A stretch of DNA of 64,000 bases, taken from Cryptomeria japonica. Its lineage: Eukaryota > Streptophyta > Pinopsida > Cupressales > Cupressaceae. Positions 23,896-36,325 of this stretch are shown in pieces. Within the stretch, counting starts at the first letter, position 1. Each line of letters starts with the position of its first letter. The notes beneath the pieces are model-generated. The model searched no databases. It was not told the origin of the DNA and worked only from the letters and a program-made list of their open reading frames with translations. The DNA is taken from contig NC_081409.1 in NCBI RefSeq assembly GCF_030272615.1, positions 529,888,291 to 529,952,290 of the forward strand, written 5' to 3'. The position numbers and the translations under genes are program-made.

Positions 23896-24804
23896 TGTTG
23901 GCAATTGACACTCATTGGATTAATTTTGTTGTCATTGATGACAACAAGATATGAAGAAAGTCATAAACCAGCACTAGGAACCATATACTGGTAGATACCG
24001 GCTTTGGAGCATTCAGGGCTACACCGGCACCGGCACCGACACCGACATCAATACCTCTTTGGAAGCCGACATCAAGGAGGATTTACTTAAATCATATTTA
24101 ATTAATATTGTCAAGGCTGACATTTTTGTAGATATATTGTAAGCCAACATAAGGCATATCATTTGTAATAGGTATATAGGTCAGTCTGCTAGGTTATTTT
24201 TGTAATGAAATGATACATATGATATTTGTGGATATAGGAGAATATAGCGGAACTATATGATGCAAAATATATGTATGGAGATCATTTTGTATGTGAATGC
24301 TATATCATGAAATGATTTGTAGATAGCTTGGAAAGCATTCTTGGAGGAGAAGGGATACTAGTAGAAGTTCAGAGTTTATGAATCGGTACAGAGAAGAACC
24401 AGAACCAGAACTCTATTTGGCATAGCAGATGCATTCTTGAGTTCATTTTTCAGTAATTTACTTTGGCAGAAAGCTTGTAGTCAGTGAGGCTCTTTAGTGA
24501 TGAGAAGTATGCTCTAGGTAGTGTGCCTTCTTGCAAGTGTAGGCCCCTATTATATGTAATATCTTTTCATATGGCCAGTGAACTGATATTGTGGGTTACA
24601 AATCCCACCGTGGTTTTACTCATTGAGGTTTTCCACGTATAAATTCTGTGTTATGGTGTTCATTTATGTGGATGGTTTATTTGCTTCTTGTTATATGTTT
24701 ATTTGTTTACCGGTATATATATACATGATCTAGAAAGTTAAAAACTGTTCATTCTGGTAGAACACTGATTCACCCCTCCCTCTCAATGTTCTTGGATCCC
24801 AACA
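23896..24804 (+). repeat. A1 3' LTR
   Basis: Runs from TGTTGGCAATTGACACTC to TTGGATCCCAACA and pairs with 11422-12373. The right flank ACTAT at 24805-24809 completes the TSD. Confidence 0.92.
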
Positions 24805-24809
24805 ACTAT

Positions 24810-27800
24810 ACTATATAGAAGGACCAGAAGGAAGTGCACTTGAAATGTCTTGGTGAAGATTATTGGAAGATTACAAAGAATGTCTATGTTGTTCCTTAGA
24901 ATGGACCATCTACTCCTAATGAGATTAAGGAAGATGAACATAATATTAGAGTGAAGGAACCATTGATTAGTGCCCTGACTGATTCTAAGATGACAAATGC
25001 TATGGGACTTCAGATTGCACATGAGATCTAGGTGAAGCTTGGGGTGTTGTATGAAGGTGATAAACAAGTGAAGGTTTCTAATTTACAAAGTTTGAAATGA
25101 AAATATGAGACATTGAAGATGGGAGATGATGAGAATATACACTCTTTTATGGCTCAGGTGAATGACATTGTCCTAGGTATCAAATGTGTCGGTGGAACCA
25201 TTGAGGGAAATGAAATTGTTGGTAAGGTGTTGAGAGATTTGCCTCCTTCCTATAAACATAAGGTTTCTTCTATTGATGAGATTCAGAGTGTGACTACTGT
25301 GACAAGAGATATGCTAGTTGGAAATCTTGAGTTGAGCGAATTTGGAGAATCACATGGAAAGTCTGAGACTGCATTTAAGGCTGTACATATATATCCATCA
25401 GTAAGAAGAAATATGATCTCGATGAGTGTAGAATATCTAGATATGAAAGAGAGGAGAGAGATGGAAGAGCAAGAAAGGGAGCTAGATGAACTTGACGCAC
25501 TGATTGCTCAAAGATTTCTTAAAGGTGCCGATAAGTATGATAGAAAGTTTCCTTTGAAATATTTCTCTTGTAATAAGATAGGATATTTTGCTTCTATATT
25601 CTCGGAGAAAATGGCTAAGTATGAGAGACATGATAAGTTTGATAAGAATGATAGGAATGATAGATATGACAAGCATGAGAAGTATGACAAGCCTTACAAG
25701 CCTAATCAAAAGTATACGAATCAGAAGAATTATTACTATGACGCTGATAAAGGTATTGCAAAGGAAGAATGTAAAGGTGATAAAGTTGTTTTTCTTGCCA
25801 TTAAGGAAGATGGACCTGTACCTGTTAATTCCACTAGTTGTACTATTGAGGAGAAAGCTTTAGCTGCTAAAGTTGAAGAGAAAGATGAATGGGTGATTGA
25901 CAGTAGTTGTTCACATTATATAACTGGTGATAAAAGAAAATTTGTGAGTATGGAAAGATATGATGGTGGAATAGTTAGATTTGGAGATGACAAAGCCTGT
26001 GTGATCTGTGGGAGAGGTTCTATTTCTTTTGATGGTAAGCATAGCACTGATGATGTCTTGTATGTTGAAGGTTTCAAACACAATCTTTTGAGTGTTGGAT
26101 AGATGGTTGATAAAGGTTATGATCTAAAATTCAAGGATGGTAAATGCAAGATCTTAAATGCCTCTAGTATAGAGATTACATCTGGAACTAAGACTGAAGG
26201 TTACATCTGGAACTAAGACTGAAGATAACATTTTTCATTTGAATGTTGGTAAGAAAAGTTGTTTGATTGCTCAGATTGATGAGAGTTGGTTATGGCATAA
26301 GAGAATGTGTCATGTAAATTTTGATTCAATGATTAAGATTAGTTTTACACATGTTGTTAGAGATTTGCCTAAGATTGTTAAACATACTAATCTGGTATGT
26401 AAGGAATGTCAGCTAGGTAAGAAAACACAAATTTCTTTCAAGAGTAAACAATATTATTCTGATGGGTTGCTAGCTCTTGTGCATACTGATCTATGTGAAC
26501 CTACAAATGTTAGAGGTGTCTAGGGTGATAGATATTTTATGTTATTAATTGATGATTATTCTAGGATGATGTGGGTTATCTTTTTGAAGCAGAAATCAGA
26601 AACATTTGATAAATTCAAGATATTCAAAGATAAGCTTGAAACTAAGTCTGGATTGAAGGTGAAGTGTTTGAGATCTGATAGATGTGGAGAATTATGTTTT
26701 GGTGAGTTCAATTCATTCTGTGAGAAGCGTTGGATTAGAAGACAATTATATTATCCTAGAACCCCTTAGCATAACAAAGTTGTTGAGAGGAAGAACATAA
26801 CTATTTTGTTTGTTGCAAGGACTATGCTAATTTAAGAAAATGTTTTGAAGATCTAATAGAGAGAAGCTATTAGTACTATTTTTTACACATTCAATAGAGT
26901 TCACATCAAATGAGATACTGGTAAGACCCCTTATGAGCTTTGGTTTGGTCATATTCCCACTGTGAGATATTTCAGAGTATTTGGTAGAAAATGTTGCATC
27001 AAAAGAGATGAGGATATAGGGAAGTTTGATGCTAGAAGTGATGAAGGAATTTTATTGGGATATTCAATAAAGAGAAAGACCTACTGGTGCTATAATAAGA
27101 GATTGAGAAAGATAGTAGAAAGTGAAAATGTAAAGATGGATGAGAACATTGGGAAAGAGCTCAGAGCATGTGGTTATGATGATGGATAGAAAATTGTTTT
27201 AGCCCTTATTCAGCCTAAAGATCCTAAGCAAAATGATCTGGTGGAGATTGTGAATCCGGATGTTGTTGGTGAAGGAGTGCAAGAACCTGAGAACCAGAAC
27301 TATCAGAAGACTCTAAGGTATGTAAGAATGAATTATTCTGAAAAATAATATTATTGGTGATAAGAATAAAGGTGTGATGACTAGAGGAAGGTTAGCTGCT
27401 GAAGAAGTATGCTTGATTTCCAAAGTTGAACCTAAAGATGTTGTTAGAGCTTGTAAAGATGAAATTTGGATGAGAGCTATGGAAGAAGAACTAAATCAGA
27501 TTAAAAATATTAACACTTGGGAACTTGCACCTAGACCTAAGGATAAGAATGTTATTGGTATTAAATGGGTATTCAAAAATAACTTGAATGAAGCTAGTGA
27601 AGCTTTCACAAATAAATCTAGACTAGTCTAAAAATGATACTCACAGCAAGAAGGGATTGATTATGAGGAGACTTTTTCTCTATTTGCCAGATTCAAAGTT
27701 GTTAGATTGTTTCTTTCTTATGCCACTTATAAATATTTCAAGGTATATCAGATGGATGTCAAATCTGCCTTTTTGAATGGTGATCTTGAGGAAGAAGTCT

Positions 27801-28972
27801 ACATTGAACAACCTGATGGATTTTCATTGTCAGATGATGGAGACATGGTTTGTAAGTTGAAGAAAGTTCTTTATGGATTGAAACAAGCTCCTAGAGCCTG
27901 GTATGCTAGACTAGAAAAATATTTGTTGAAATTGGGATTTAGTAAAGGTGCTACTAACAATAATCTATACTATAAGATAGAAAATGATAACATCCTGATT
28001 GTTGATGTCTTTGTTGATGATATAATCTTTGGTGGTGATGATAACTTGAGCATGAAGTTTGTCGGTGACATGCAAAAATAATTAGAGATGTCTATGATTG
28101 GTGAGATGAAATTTTTCTTAGGTTTGTAGATTGCACAGATTGGAAAAGGTATATTCATATCTCAAACTAAGTATGTGAAGGAATTTTTGAAGAAGTTTGG
28201 ATTAGATGACTCCAAACTGGTTGGAACTCCTATGGTGACTGGTTGTAAATTGTCTAAGAATGATGAATCTCCTAAAGCTAATCAGAGTTAGTACAAATCT
28301 ATGGTTGGTGGACTGTTATATCTTACTCAGACTAGGGTGGTTATCATGCATGTTGTGTGCATGGCTGATAGATATCAAGATGATCCAAAAGAGAGTCATG
28401 TCACTTCTGTGAAGAGGATATTCAAGTACTTTAAAGGAACTGTGGACTATGGATTATGGCATCCGAGGAATGATAATTTCATACTTTGTGCCTATACTAA
28501 TGCTAATTGGGCTGGTGATGTTGATGATCGAAAGAGAACTATCGATGGAGCATTCTTTTTAGGTAATAATTTAGTTTCATGGGATAGCAAGAAACAAGAT
28601 TCAGTGTCCTTATCTACTACTGAAGCTGAGTACATTGTTGCTGCTAGTAATTGCACTCAAGTAGTTTGGATGAAGCAAATGTTGAAGGATATCAAAATTA
28701 TTTATGATGAGCCTACTGTTATATAGTGTGATAATTCTAGTGCTATTAACATGTCGAATAATCTAGTGCAACATTCAAAGACTAAACATGTGTCAGTCAA
28801 ATATCATTACTTGAGAGAGCAAGTCAGTGAAGAGAAGGTGAAGCTGGAGTACGTATCTACAAAGGAACAAATAGCTAATATTTTCACTAAGCCTTTGCCT
28901 CCGGATACATTTGTCTACTTGAGAGGCAAGTTAGGGGTATCCACCCCTCTTGTTGAGAACTATATGAATTAA
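24810..28972 (+). pseudogene. Copia gag-pol polyprotein, main part, decayed
   Basis: Continues the gag cut at 11421. Domains in order are a Gag helical region (to about 25470), a worn zinc knuckle YFSCNKIGYFASIF near 25557, and protease with D-S-S in place of D-S/T-G near 25900. Integrase follows, with the HxxxH...CKEC finger near 26295-26410 and the VHTDL and LIDDYS core. RT (MEEELNQIKNINTWEL, then FVDD near 28010) and RNase H (TEAEYI near 28622, then HVSVKYH) complete it. A 25-bp tandem duplication at 26176-26225 shifts the frame before integrase, and another shift lies between 27190 and 27370. Many in-frame stops are present. When active, it would have supplied the enzymes missing from A1, A2, B and D. 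Confidence 0.9.
26176..26225. repeat. 25-bp tandem duplication in Copia pol
   Basis: Two direct copies beginning TTACATCTGGAACTAAGACT at 26176 and 26201. Because 25 is not a multiple of 3, it moves the reading frame by +1, exactly the shift seen between the protease and integrase parts. Confidence 0.9.
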
Positions 28973-29292
28973 GTTGCATCAATACGGTGGATTTCAGAGT
29001 CTTATCTTTTTATCCGGATTGGTGAGTTGGTGTTGCTCCTCTAGTGGACTAGTTTGTTGATCTGATTATGTATTTTTGGTAGAGAGAGATTCATGTTTTT
29101 GTCTTTGGGGAGAGAGAGTTTGGTTTTCTATTTCTGGGATCTTTGGAATTTCTATCAAAGGGGGAGAGAGATCATTTAAAAAATTGCTCTATCTGTCTTG
29201 TTCTTAAAGGGAGTTTGCTAGAGATATCTTCTTTTCTTTGCATTGATTGTTTTTCACATCCATATGTTGCCATAAATGCCAAAGGGGGAGAT
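28973..29292 (+). promoter_or_regulatory. Copia 3' untranslated region with three purine tracts
   Basis: After the stop at 28972 there is no gene. Purine tracts are TCAAAGGGGGAGAGAGAT near 29155, TTAAAGGGAG near 29205 and CCAAAGGGGGAGATTG at 29279. The last abuts the LTR at 29293 and is the presumed polypurine tract. Order and wording match the A/B/D elements. Confidence 0.8.
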
Positions 29293-30355
29293 TGTTGGAT
29301 ATTGTTGGTCATTGCTGCTTCTAGGATATGTTGTTGTCATTTATGTCAACATATTCTTGTGATTTGCTTTGGTGATTATAGATTGGGAAGATTTTTTGAT
29401 CTGGTTTGTACTGTTGGTTTGTTGATCACTATTTTGCAGAGTTTAGTATTTCCTCCGGTATATTCTGGTGTGATCAGATCATGTGCTGAGTTTTTGGGAT
29501 ATTATTTGTGATGGTCTTATGTATTTTCATTTTAGCTGGTTTGTGATTTGGTGCTCCATAATTTATCTTTCTTCATGATAATTGCTGATTGTTTGTGTTT
29601 TTGAGCATTCAGACGTTGACCGATGAAGATTTGAAAAGTGGTGTTGGTGCAATTGTTTTAGATGATTCTAATGTGCTTGTTGGTGTTTCTTAGTAATTTA
29701 TTATTTTTTTAATGATCTTCATTGATCATTGTGTGAGTTTTTGGTGGTTTCTATCAATGGGTGATGTTTTTTGTGTTATGTGGTTTTCCTAGTGGTGTAG
29801 CATGTTGTGGTTGATCTTGACATGATTTATGATGGAGTTGTGCATTTGGAAATTTTTTCTGGGACCATGTTATACTATGTAAGCCATTATATTGGTCCGG
29901 TGGTCAATCTTTGTATCATGTGATATAATTTTGTAATTGAGGGTTGAGGGTTTAGCTGACCTTATTGTCAAGGTTGATGAATTATATATATAGGTGATAT
30001 AGTCATGTAATTTGGGTGTCTATGTTGTGTCTACATTATCAGAGAGAGGTTTATGTGTGAACAAGTGATTTATCATTTGGTGTTGAGTTTGAGGTGAGAT
30101 TGGTATTGCAGGGAAGACAACTATGCTTAACTAAAACTATAATTAGGCATTTGGAGATGCTATTCTTCCAGTTCACTTCTTTCGGATTGTAGTTCAAATA
30201 TTATTGTAAGTCAATGAGACTTCCCTGAGGGTTGTAGCCTTCCAGGCCATTATATTTGAGCAGTGAGCTCTAGGTAATGTGCCTAAATGCATGTGCATTC
30301 CCCATTGTATTATTTTCACATACTACTGTGGGGTATCATCTTACTGTGGGTAGGT
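29293..30355 (+). repeat. Copia 3' LTR, first part
   Basis: Starts TGTTGGATATTGTTGG and is collinear with the 5' LTR until element B interrupts it at 30356. The last 5 bp, TAGGT, are the duplicated target. The uninterrupted 5' LTR shows GGTAGGTTCCCACC at the same place (near 11121), which proves the insertion. Confidence 0.93.
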
Positions 30356-31294
30356 TGTTAGATACTTGGTTAATCCCAAAGATACTGGGAGGGGGGGGGT
30401 GAATCACTGTCTGATCAGTAGATGAAAGATTTAATCTTATTTGCAACTCTATAAATGAAATTAATATTCTGGTAAGCAAACAATAATGCAGTAAAGAGAA
30501 ACAAAAGAATAAACATCAATGCACACCATAACACATATATTTTGGTGAGGAAACCCGGTAAGGGAAAAACCTCAGTGGGATTTGTGACCCACAATATTTA
30601 CTCACTAGCCAATATGAATAAATATTACTCAACACAAAAGGGGTTGCACATGCAGGAAGGCCAACTACCTAGAGCTCACTGTTGAACAACAAAAGTGGAG
30701 TCTCACTGACTACAACATCACACTGATGTAAACACAAAAATTGAACTCTTACAACTTGAATCAAAATGTTGGATGAGTTCTTTGTTATGCTCTATCTAAT
30801 ACCGGTTCTGCCTCTGCCAAAAACCCTAGCTGGTATGCTATGAAATGATTTTGCTTACATAGAATAGTCTTCATTCTGCTCTGCTTCTTATTCGCTCCAA
30901 AATAAACACATCAAAATGCATATACAACTATTCGCTATCATATCTCTATTCTATCTCATATTACTGCTTACATACTTCCTTTTTTTTATTACATACCAAA
31001 TGACCTACAAGAACTCATAAATATATGATTCTTTACAATATAATATGTCTACCATACAATTATAATTTACATTACAATTTATTTTGCATAAACAATACTA
31101 TTGTCAAGTCAGCCTGGAATGCCGGTATGATCTGTTGCCAGTGTAACCTGGATGCTGATGTGAATAAACCTTGTTGTATCTACCAGTGTTGGTAGGTGAA
31201 GTTTATTTGCTAGTTGAACCTGTAGAACCTTGTTGAACCTTGTTGCCATCAATGATAACATCTACCTTTCTGATATGAGTGTATAATGCCAACA
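30356..31294 (-). repeat. Element B 3' LTR (left copy)
   Basis: On the minus strand it starts TGTTGGCATTATACACTC and ends CCAAGTATCTAACA. A G-run at 30391-30399 is the complement of the C-rich LTR end. Collinear with 37128-38005 plus 36256-36325. Confidence 0.92.
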
Positions 31295-31482
31295 ATCTCC
31301 CCCTTTGGTATTGATGGCAACATTCATGAGAAAAATCAGAAACCAAAAACTGAGAGTGCTCCCCTTGAGAAAATGATCTCCTTCTATTCACTTTTCACCA
31401 TGCCTTTGTACATTTTTCTCACTATACCACTCCCCCTTTGACATCAATGACAAAGGATGTCAAATTACCAAAAATTCAAAAA
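31295..31482 (-). promoter_or_regulatory. Element B polypurine tract and upstream tracts
   Basis: On the minus strand, CCAAAGGGGGAGAT abuts the LTR, CAAGGGGAGC lies near 31362 and GTCAAAGGGGGAGTGG lies near 31428-31443. This is the same three-part order as in A2, D and the Copia. Confidence 0.8.
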
Positions 31483-34400
31483 TTACCTAGATACCTGAAG
31501 TTTGTTATGTACAATCTGAAAGATATCTACAAGAACTAAGTTAAGACCCTGCAGGAATTTTGTACTATCGGTAATTATTTCTTTAGTCTGCCTGATCATC
31601 CTGGTAAGATAGTGCATTTTTTGTTCCGATGATCTATCTCCTTGAATTTTTGCCTTGGATAGTGCATTCCGGTGAGTGATTAGATTGTCCAGTCTTGGAC
31701 CAAGCTTATTCTTTAGCTGTCGAGTTTTCATTTTCAATCTAGCCTTTTCTTCATGAATAGCCATTTCTTGATCTAAGACTGATGTTAGTTCCGAAGAACC
31801 AATTATGTTATCTGTAATATCATCAATCTCTTTTTGAGTTTTCCTGATTTGATCATCAATATCTTCAGTTAAATGATGAGGTTTGCAAGCTTCCCAGTAT
31901 AATTCCTTATATTCCAAAATAGTGGAAATCAATGCCGATAGAAATGAATCAATCTGCCGAGTACAATCCTTTATGGTTTTACCAAATAATTCTTCCTCTT
32001 CTTTATTAACTCTTTCTTGAATAGTCTCCTCATTTATCTTGTCTAATGTCCGAATGTTAGTAGAAATGAATTTAGACAATGTGTCCAATTGACCTATTGA
32101 GCCAACAATGTGATCTACCTTGCACTTTGGTACAATCATCTACAAAATCGGTAGAGAGTCATCTATAGCCTTGAATGCTAAGGCATTACACTCAGTTATT
32201 TTCTTTATGGAATCCAATAATACATCAGTGATAGTTGTTGGTCCGAAATCCATAGTGGAAGTACTGGGAGAAGTGCTAGGTTCTGCATTAAGTTTCTTCT
32301 CTTCTCTTATCATCTATTCAGCTACCTTAACCACTTCCTTATCCTTATTCTCACTCTTATTCTTTGCCGGTTTAAATGCTATCTGTTCTTTTTCTTTTTC
32401 TGTCGGTATCTCAATATTCAGTTGAGTGTCAACTACCTTGACTAGTGAGTAAGAGATCTCAACATTTACATAATCAGATTTCTTCTCCTCAAAACTTTCT
32501 GAAATAGAGGTATTATCCATTACAATATTGATGTCCTAAGTGTCAACATTCATTGTAAATTTAATGTTTGACTCAGGATCAACATCATCTATTTTTACTT
32601 CCTCTGATATCTTTTCTTTGGGCTGATTTTGCACATTTGTCGGTGTCTCTGCTACTACTGGTGGGGGTGTCCTGAGCCGGTGGTGGTAAGTTATCTTTTA
32701 TTGTGAAATTAGGTACATTGCCAACCTTATTCTTTCCTTTATCTCCTTTTTGGTATACCTTAGTAAAAGATTTGTCGACCTTTTGTCTTTCTTTTTCTTC
32801 TCTTTTCTCTTTCTCGACAAAGAAAATATCCCATTTATCTGCTGTCACATCTGCTATTTCCTTTATTATGTCGGCCATAAGGCTTACTTACTGGTGACCA
32901 CTTGCAAAAATAGTTTTGTTAGCTTCAGATATCAATTCATCAATTTCTTATTTAGATTTAACTGGATGAACAGCCAACAGTGCTTCAACCTTCAATTTCT
33001 TATCCAATTCTATAATAGACATTCTTTTAGCTTCAAGTCTCAGATATAAGTCATTAGGGAGAACATCAATGACTTCAATAATAACTTTCTTATATATATC
33101 TAGGTACAAAATTATGCTTCCTTCAATAGTGTCCTTATCTGAATCTTTAAAAGAATGATAAAACTTACTAACATTATTGATATTTCCATCCAGAGTTACT
33201 TCATTAACAAGCTCTTCCGAGGAAAGAGTATCAGATACCTTTTGTTTCGGTTTCTTCTGTGTAATCTTCTTCTTCAGACTGCTAGGCTCTCTCACAGCCT
33301 GCTCTTTCTTTCTAAGTGTCCTTGTCTTCTTAGGTGATGGAGAAGGTTCCGGTGAGGATTTTATCTTCTTCCTATCTTCCCTTTTAAATTCTACAACCTT
33401 GTCACTATCAGAGTTGGATGAGGTAACAACAGGGGAAACATGTGTTACTGAGTTCTATTCAGATTTTCTTTCTTTTGCAGAAACACCACTCATCTGATCA
33501 AGTTTCAACAATCCCTCTGTAACATCTTCAACAAACTTCGAATCATCTTTCAATATTTTATCTCTTTTCTTCCTTTGCTTCTGAATATCAACATCTTTTT
33601 CTATGGTCTCAACAGTGCCAAAGATCTTTTCACTAGGTTTCTGTAGTGCATCTAGAAGTATCTTGGCATAAGATTCCAAAATGTTTGAGTCCACTTCATA
33701 TCCCATCTCAATTACTCAGACAGTTCTAGGTTTAACTGTCTCCATCTATATTTTATCTCTCTTAATAACAAAGCATATCTATTTGTCATATTTATCAACA
33801 ATATTCTAAGGGATTCTTTTCCTTTGCTTCATTTTAGCTTGAAAGTTTTTTAAACATTCCTTTACTTTCTTGTTACCTTCTGAACCCATGCTGGTAATTG
33901 CCTCCTTAATCTGTTTTCTAACAGAAATGTCATAGGAAAAGTCTTTGTGGCCTATACCAGGTATCTCCTTTGAGAAGTATAGCATCAAACATACAAGTAA
34001 ATTCCCAAATTTGAATGTTCGCTTTTTATCACCCTTGATTTTGTCCAAATTTTCTATCAGTTCATCTTTCAACCACTCACAAATGTCAATTTTAGCATTG
34101 TTCTTTATCATCTCATAAGCACTATGAATGCATAGACTGGAAACAAAATTCAGCGTATTTGTATGTGCAACCTTATACCCAATAACCATACTGGCATATT
34201 TAACATTGTTATCACTTATGTCACTAACCCTAAGTAATCTATTATCAGATGTAGCATTGGTTAAGTTCATAACCTCTTTGTTTGGACTTTTCTTCTTCTT
34301 CTCAGGCCTTGTGCCGATAGAGGGTAAACCTATAACAACCCTAATTTCTTCCTTAGTGATTTTGTAAACTAAGTCTAGCCATAAGAATTCACCGTGAATT

Positions 34401-34757
34401 CTACTAAGAACATATCGGGCAGTTTCATCTTCAAATTTAGGCATATGAAGGATGTCTACAAACCCTAAATCTTCGACAATCTTATGTTCAGGTTTGATTA
34501 CACCTTGTTTATTTGTGATGACATTCATGAACATGTTCTTTATATCCTCAAACCCTAAATCTTCAATATTATAGTGAATGTGTACCCTAGGGTCTTCTCC
34601 AAATGCAAGTCCCTTCGAATTTTTTTTAAAATACATCAATAGAGTCATCCATCTTATCTATCATAGGGATTATCTTAAAGACTAGTCTAGGGCGTTTGAT
34701 ATTCTCCACAACAGTTGGGTTTGCAATGATTTCAGGAATGGAAGATGAACAAGCCAT
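31483..34757 (-). pseudogene. Element B ORF2, unknown protein
   Basis: Unknown function, homologous to ORF2 of A2 and D but clearly diverged. It starts MACSSSIPEIIANPT at 34757. Core motifs are LSRIHGEFLWLD near 34400, ICEWLKDELIENLDKIKGDK near 34075 and FGNLLVCLM. A basic SPSPKKTRTLRKKEQ stretch near 33340 matches the SP/TP-rich part of A2. The C-terminal coiled coil ends NLVLVDIFQIVHN at 31500. Frameshifts lie near 34630 (in a T-run) and between 32585 and 32520, and several in-frame stops are present. The basic and coiled-coil parts persist despite divergence, which suggests both matter to function. Confidence 0.78.
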
Positions 34758-35068
34758 GTTGTAAAATAAATACCTTTTAAGTGAAAACCTTGGATGCCTT
34801 GAAAATCTTTGCTGCTTCACTTTTTGAATGCTAGTGGTCTACTTTGTGCTCTTCAAATACTTGAATGCTTGGTGAATCAAAATGAGAAATTTCAATGCTT
34901 TATAGCCAAAAAGTTAACTAATAACTGCATTAAATACTTTGCCGGTTTAGTGAATTTCCATTGTAACTCAACATATGTGCTGGTAAAGAAGGATTATGAC
35001 TTCTTACCACCATCTGAGGGTAAAATGCATGATCTTCAATTAGTTGTCTTACCCCTAAGGATTATTCC
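34758..35068 (-). other. Spacer between element B gag and ORF2
   Basis: About 310 bp with no coding signal, equivalent to the spacers in the related elements. Confidence 0.5.
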
Positions 35069-36193
35069 TTAGTTAGATGAAGAATCTCCTATCGGTGCAG
35101 GATTGCTCTGTTCTGCTGGTGCAGAGCCAGATTCATCATTTCTCTGATCTCTCTTCTTGACCCATTGTTTAGAGAATTCTCGCTTGATTTCATTCATCTT
35201 TTCCTTGCCTTTGTCATTAGATCCTCTATTGTTTGTCAGTACATTCTTGCTTCTACAAAATCTTGCAATATGCCCAATCTTGTTGCATGCATAACAAGTT
35301 ACATTATTTCTTTGAATAATTTTGTTATAACCTTGCCCGATTTGAGTTTTGCAATGATTAGATAGATGTCCAAATCTACCACAAGCATAGCATTTTACAT
35401 TCATTCTACAATTGTTTGAGTTAAGACCATGTTTATTGCATTTGGAACATTAATCGGTGGATGAGTTTGTATTCTGATTATTCCTATATCTACATTGATT
35501 TTCTCTATGACCAAATTTGTTGCAATTAAAACATTTGCCATTGAATTTATAAGCATTGGGTTGCCTTACTAGTTTGTTGTGATCATGATTATTTGCAGTT
35601 CCAAAACTTTCTCCATATTCAAATCCAAGTCCAACTGTTTCTTCATCAGGTCCTTGACTTTTCAGAATATCATCAAGCTTGTTTGAACTCTTTTTGAATT
35701 TATCCTTGTATTCATTTGCAGTGACCAACTCACCTTCCAGAGTGTTCACTTATCTCATAAGTTCCTCTTTGTCATGTTGCATCTGAATCAACTCTTTTTT
35801 AAGCATATCATTTTCATAACTAAGCCTTGTAGATTCATCTGATCTTTCATTAAGTCATCTGGCCAAATCTTCCCGATTCTTCTTTTTGTCTTCAATATTC
35901 TTACATAGTCTCATGGTTAGATCTTGCATCTGATTCTTCATGTTACTATTCTCTTGTCTCATTTTTTCTATAATATCTCTGAGAGTTTCTTTTTCTTCAT
36001 CATCTTGGTTTTGTAGTTGTATATGCAAATCTTTTCTCTTATTATGTGTCATGACCAGGTTATCTTGAAGTGCTTTGATGAATTCTCGAGTAGATCTGAG
36101 TTCTTCTTCCAGTTTGATATTCTTTAATTTCTCTACATCAAAATCTTCAAGAGCCGCTTCCAAATGTTGTCTCAAACTTTCCATCGGTACCAT
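35069..36193 (-). pseudogene. Element B Gag-like protein
   Basis: From MVPMESLRQHLEAALED at 36193 to GDSSSN-stop at 35069, one reading frame with in-frame stops only. A charged coiled-coil half (LRSTREFIKALQDNL, MRQENSNMKNQMQDL) is followed by the knuckle region with CFNCNKFGHRENQC near 35525, a worn second knuckle near 35430, then CYACGRFGHLSNHC and CYACNKIGHIARFC. The layout is that of A2. Expected role: RNA packaging. Confidence 0.8.
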
Positions 36194-36241
36194 TTTCAGA
36201 ATCTTCCTCAAGTTGTTAGGCTTCTGCAAATAGAGGATCAG

Positions 36242-36253
36242 TCTCTGATACCA
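36242..36253 (-). promoter_or_regulatory. Element B primer-binding site
   Basis: Minus strand TGGTATCAGAGA, one change from the initiator-Met tRNA complement, 2 bp from the LTR edge at 36256. Confidence 0.88.
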
Positions 36254-36255
36254 AT

Positions 36256-36325
36256 TGTTAGATACTTGGTTAATCCTAAAGACACTGAGCGGGGGGGAGT
36301 AAATCAGTGTCTGACCGGTAGATGA
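36256..36325 (-). repeat. Element B 5' LTR, inner part
   Basis: First 70 bp of the right LTR on the plus strand, from TGTTAGATACTTGG, cut by the solo LTR at 36326. The target GATGA is duplicated at 36321-36325 and 37128-37132. Confidence 0.92.

Larger units (their letters stand above)
11422..24804 (+). mobile_element. Element A1: pol-less two-ORF LTR retrotransposon, plus strand
   Basis: LTRs at 11422-12373 and 23896-24804 both run from TGTTGG to CAACA or GAACA and are flanked by a perfect 5-bp TSD, ACTAT. Inside, in order, are a primer site, a Gag-like gene with zinc knuckles, ORF2, purine tracts and the 3' LTR. A2 is inserted between the first and second purine tracts. Subtracting A2 leaves about 6.77 kb. 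I find no protease, RT, RNase H or integrase anywhere, so the element must rely on enzymes from elsewhere. Its LTR and both proteins are clearly related to A2, B and D but the most diverged of the four. Confidence 0.9.

Noticed and set aside
11422-24804. Satellite or CRISPR-like array suggested by repeated blocks
   Set aside because: The repeats are LTR pairs and nested copies hundreds of bases long, with no short regular repeats and spacers.
25482-25863. Small frames overlapping Copia gag
   Set aside because: Shadows of the charged Gag linker in other frames.
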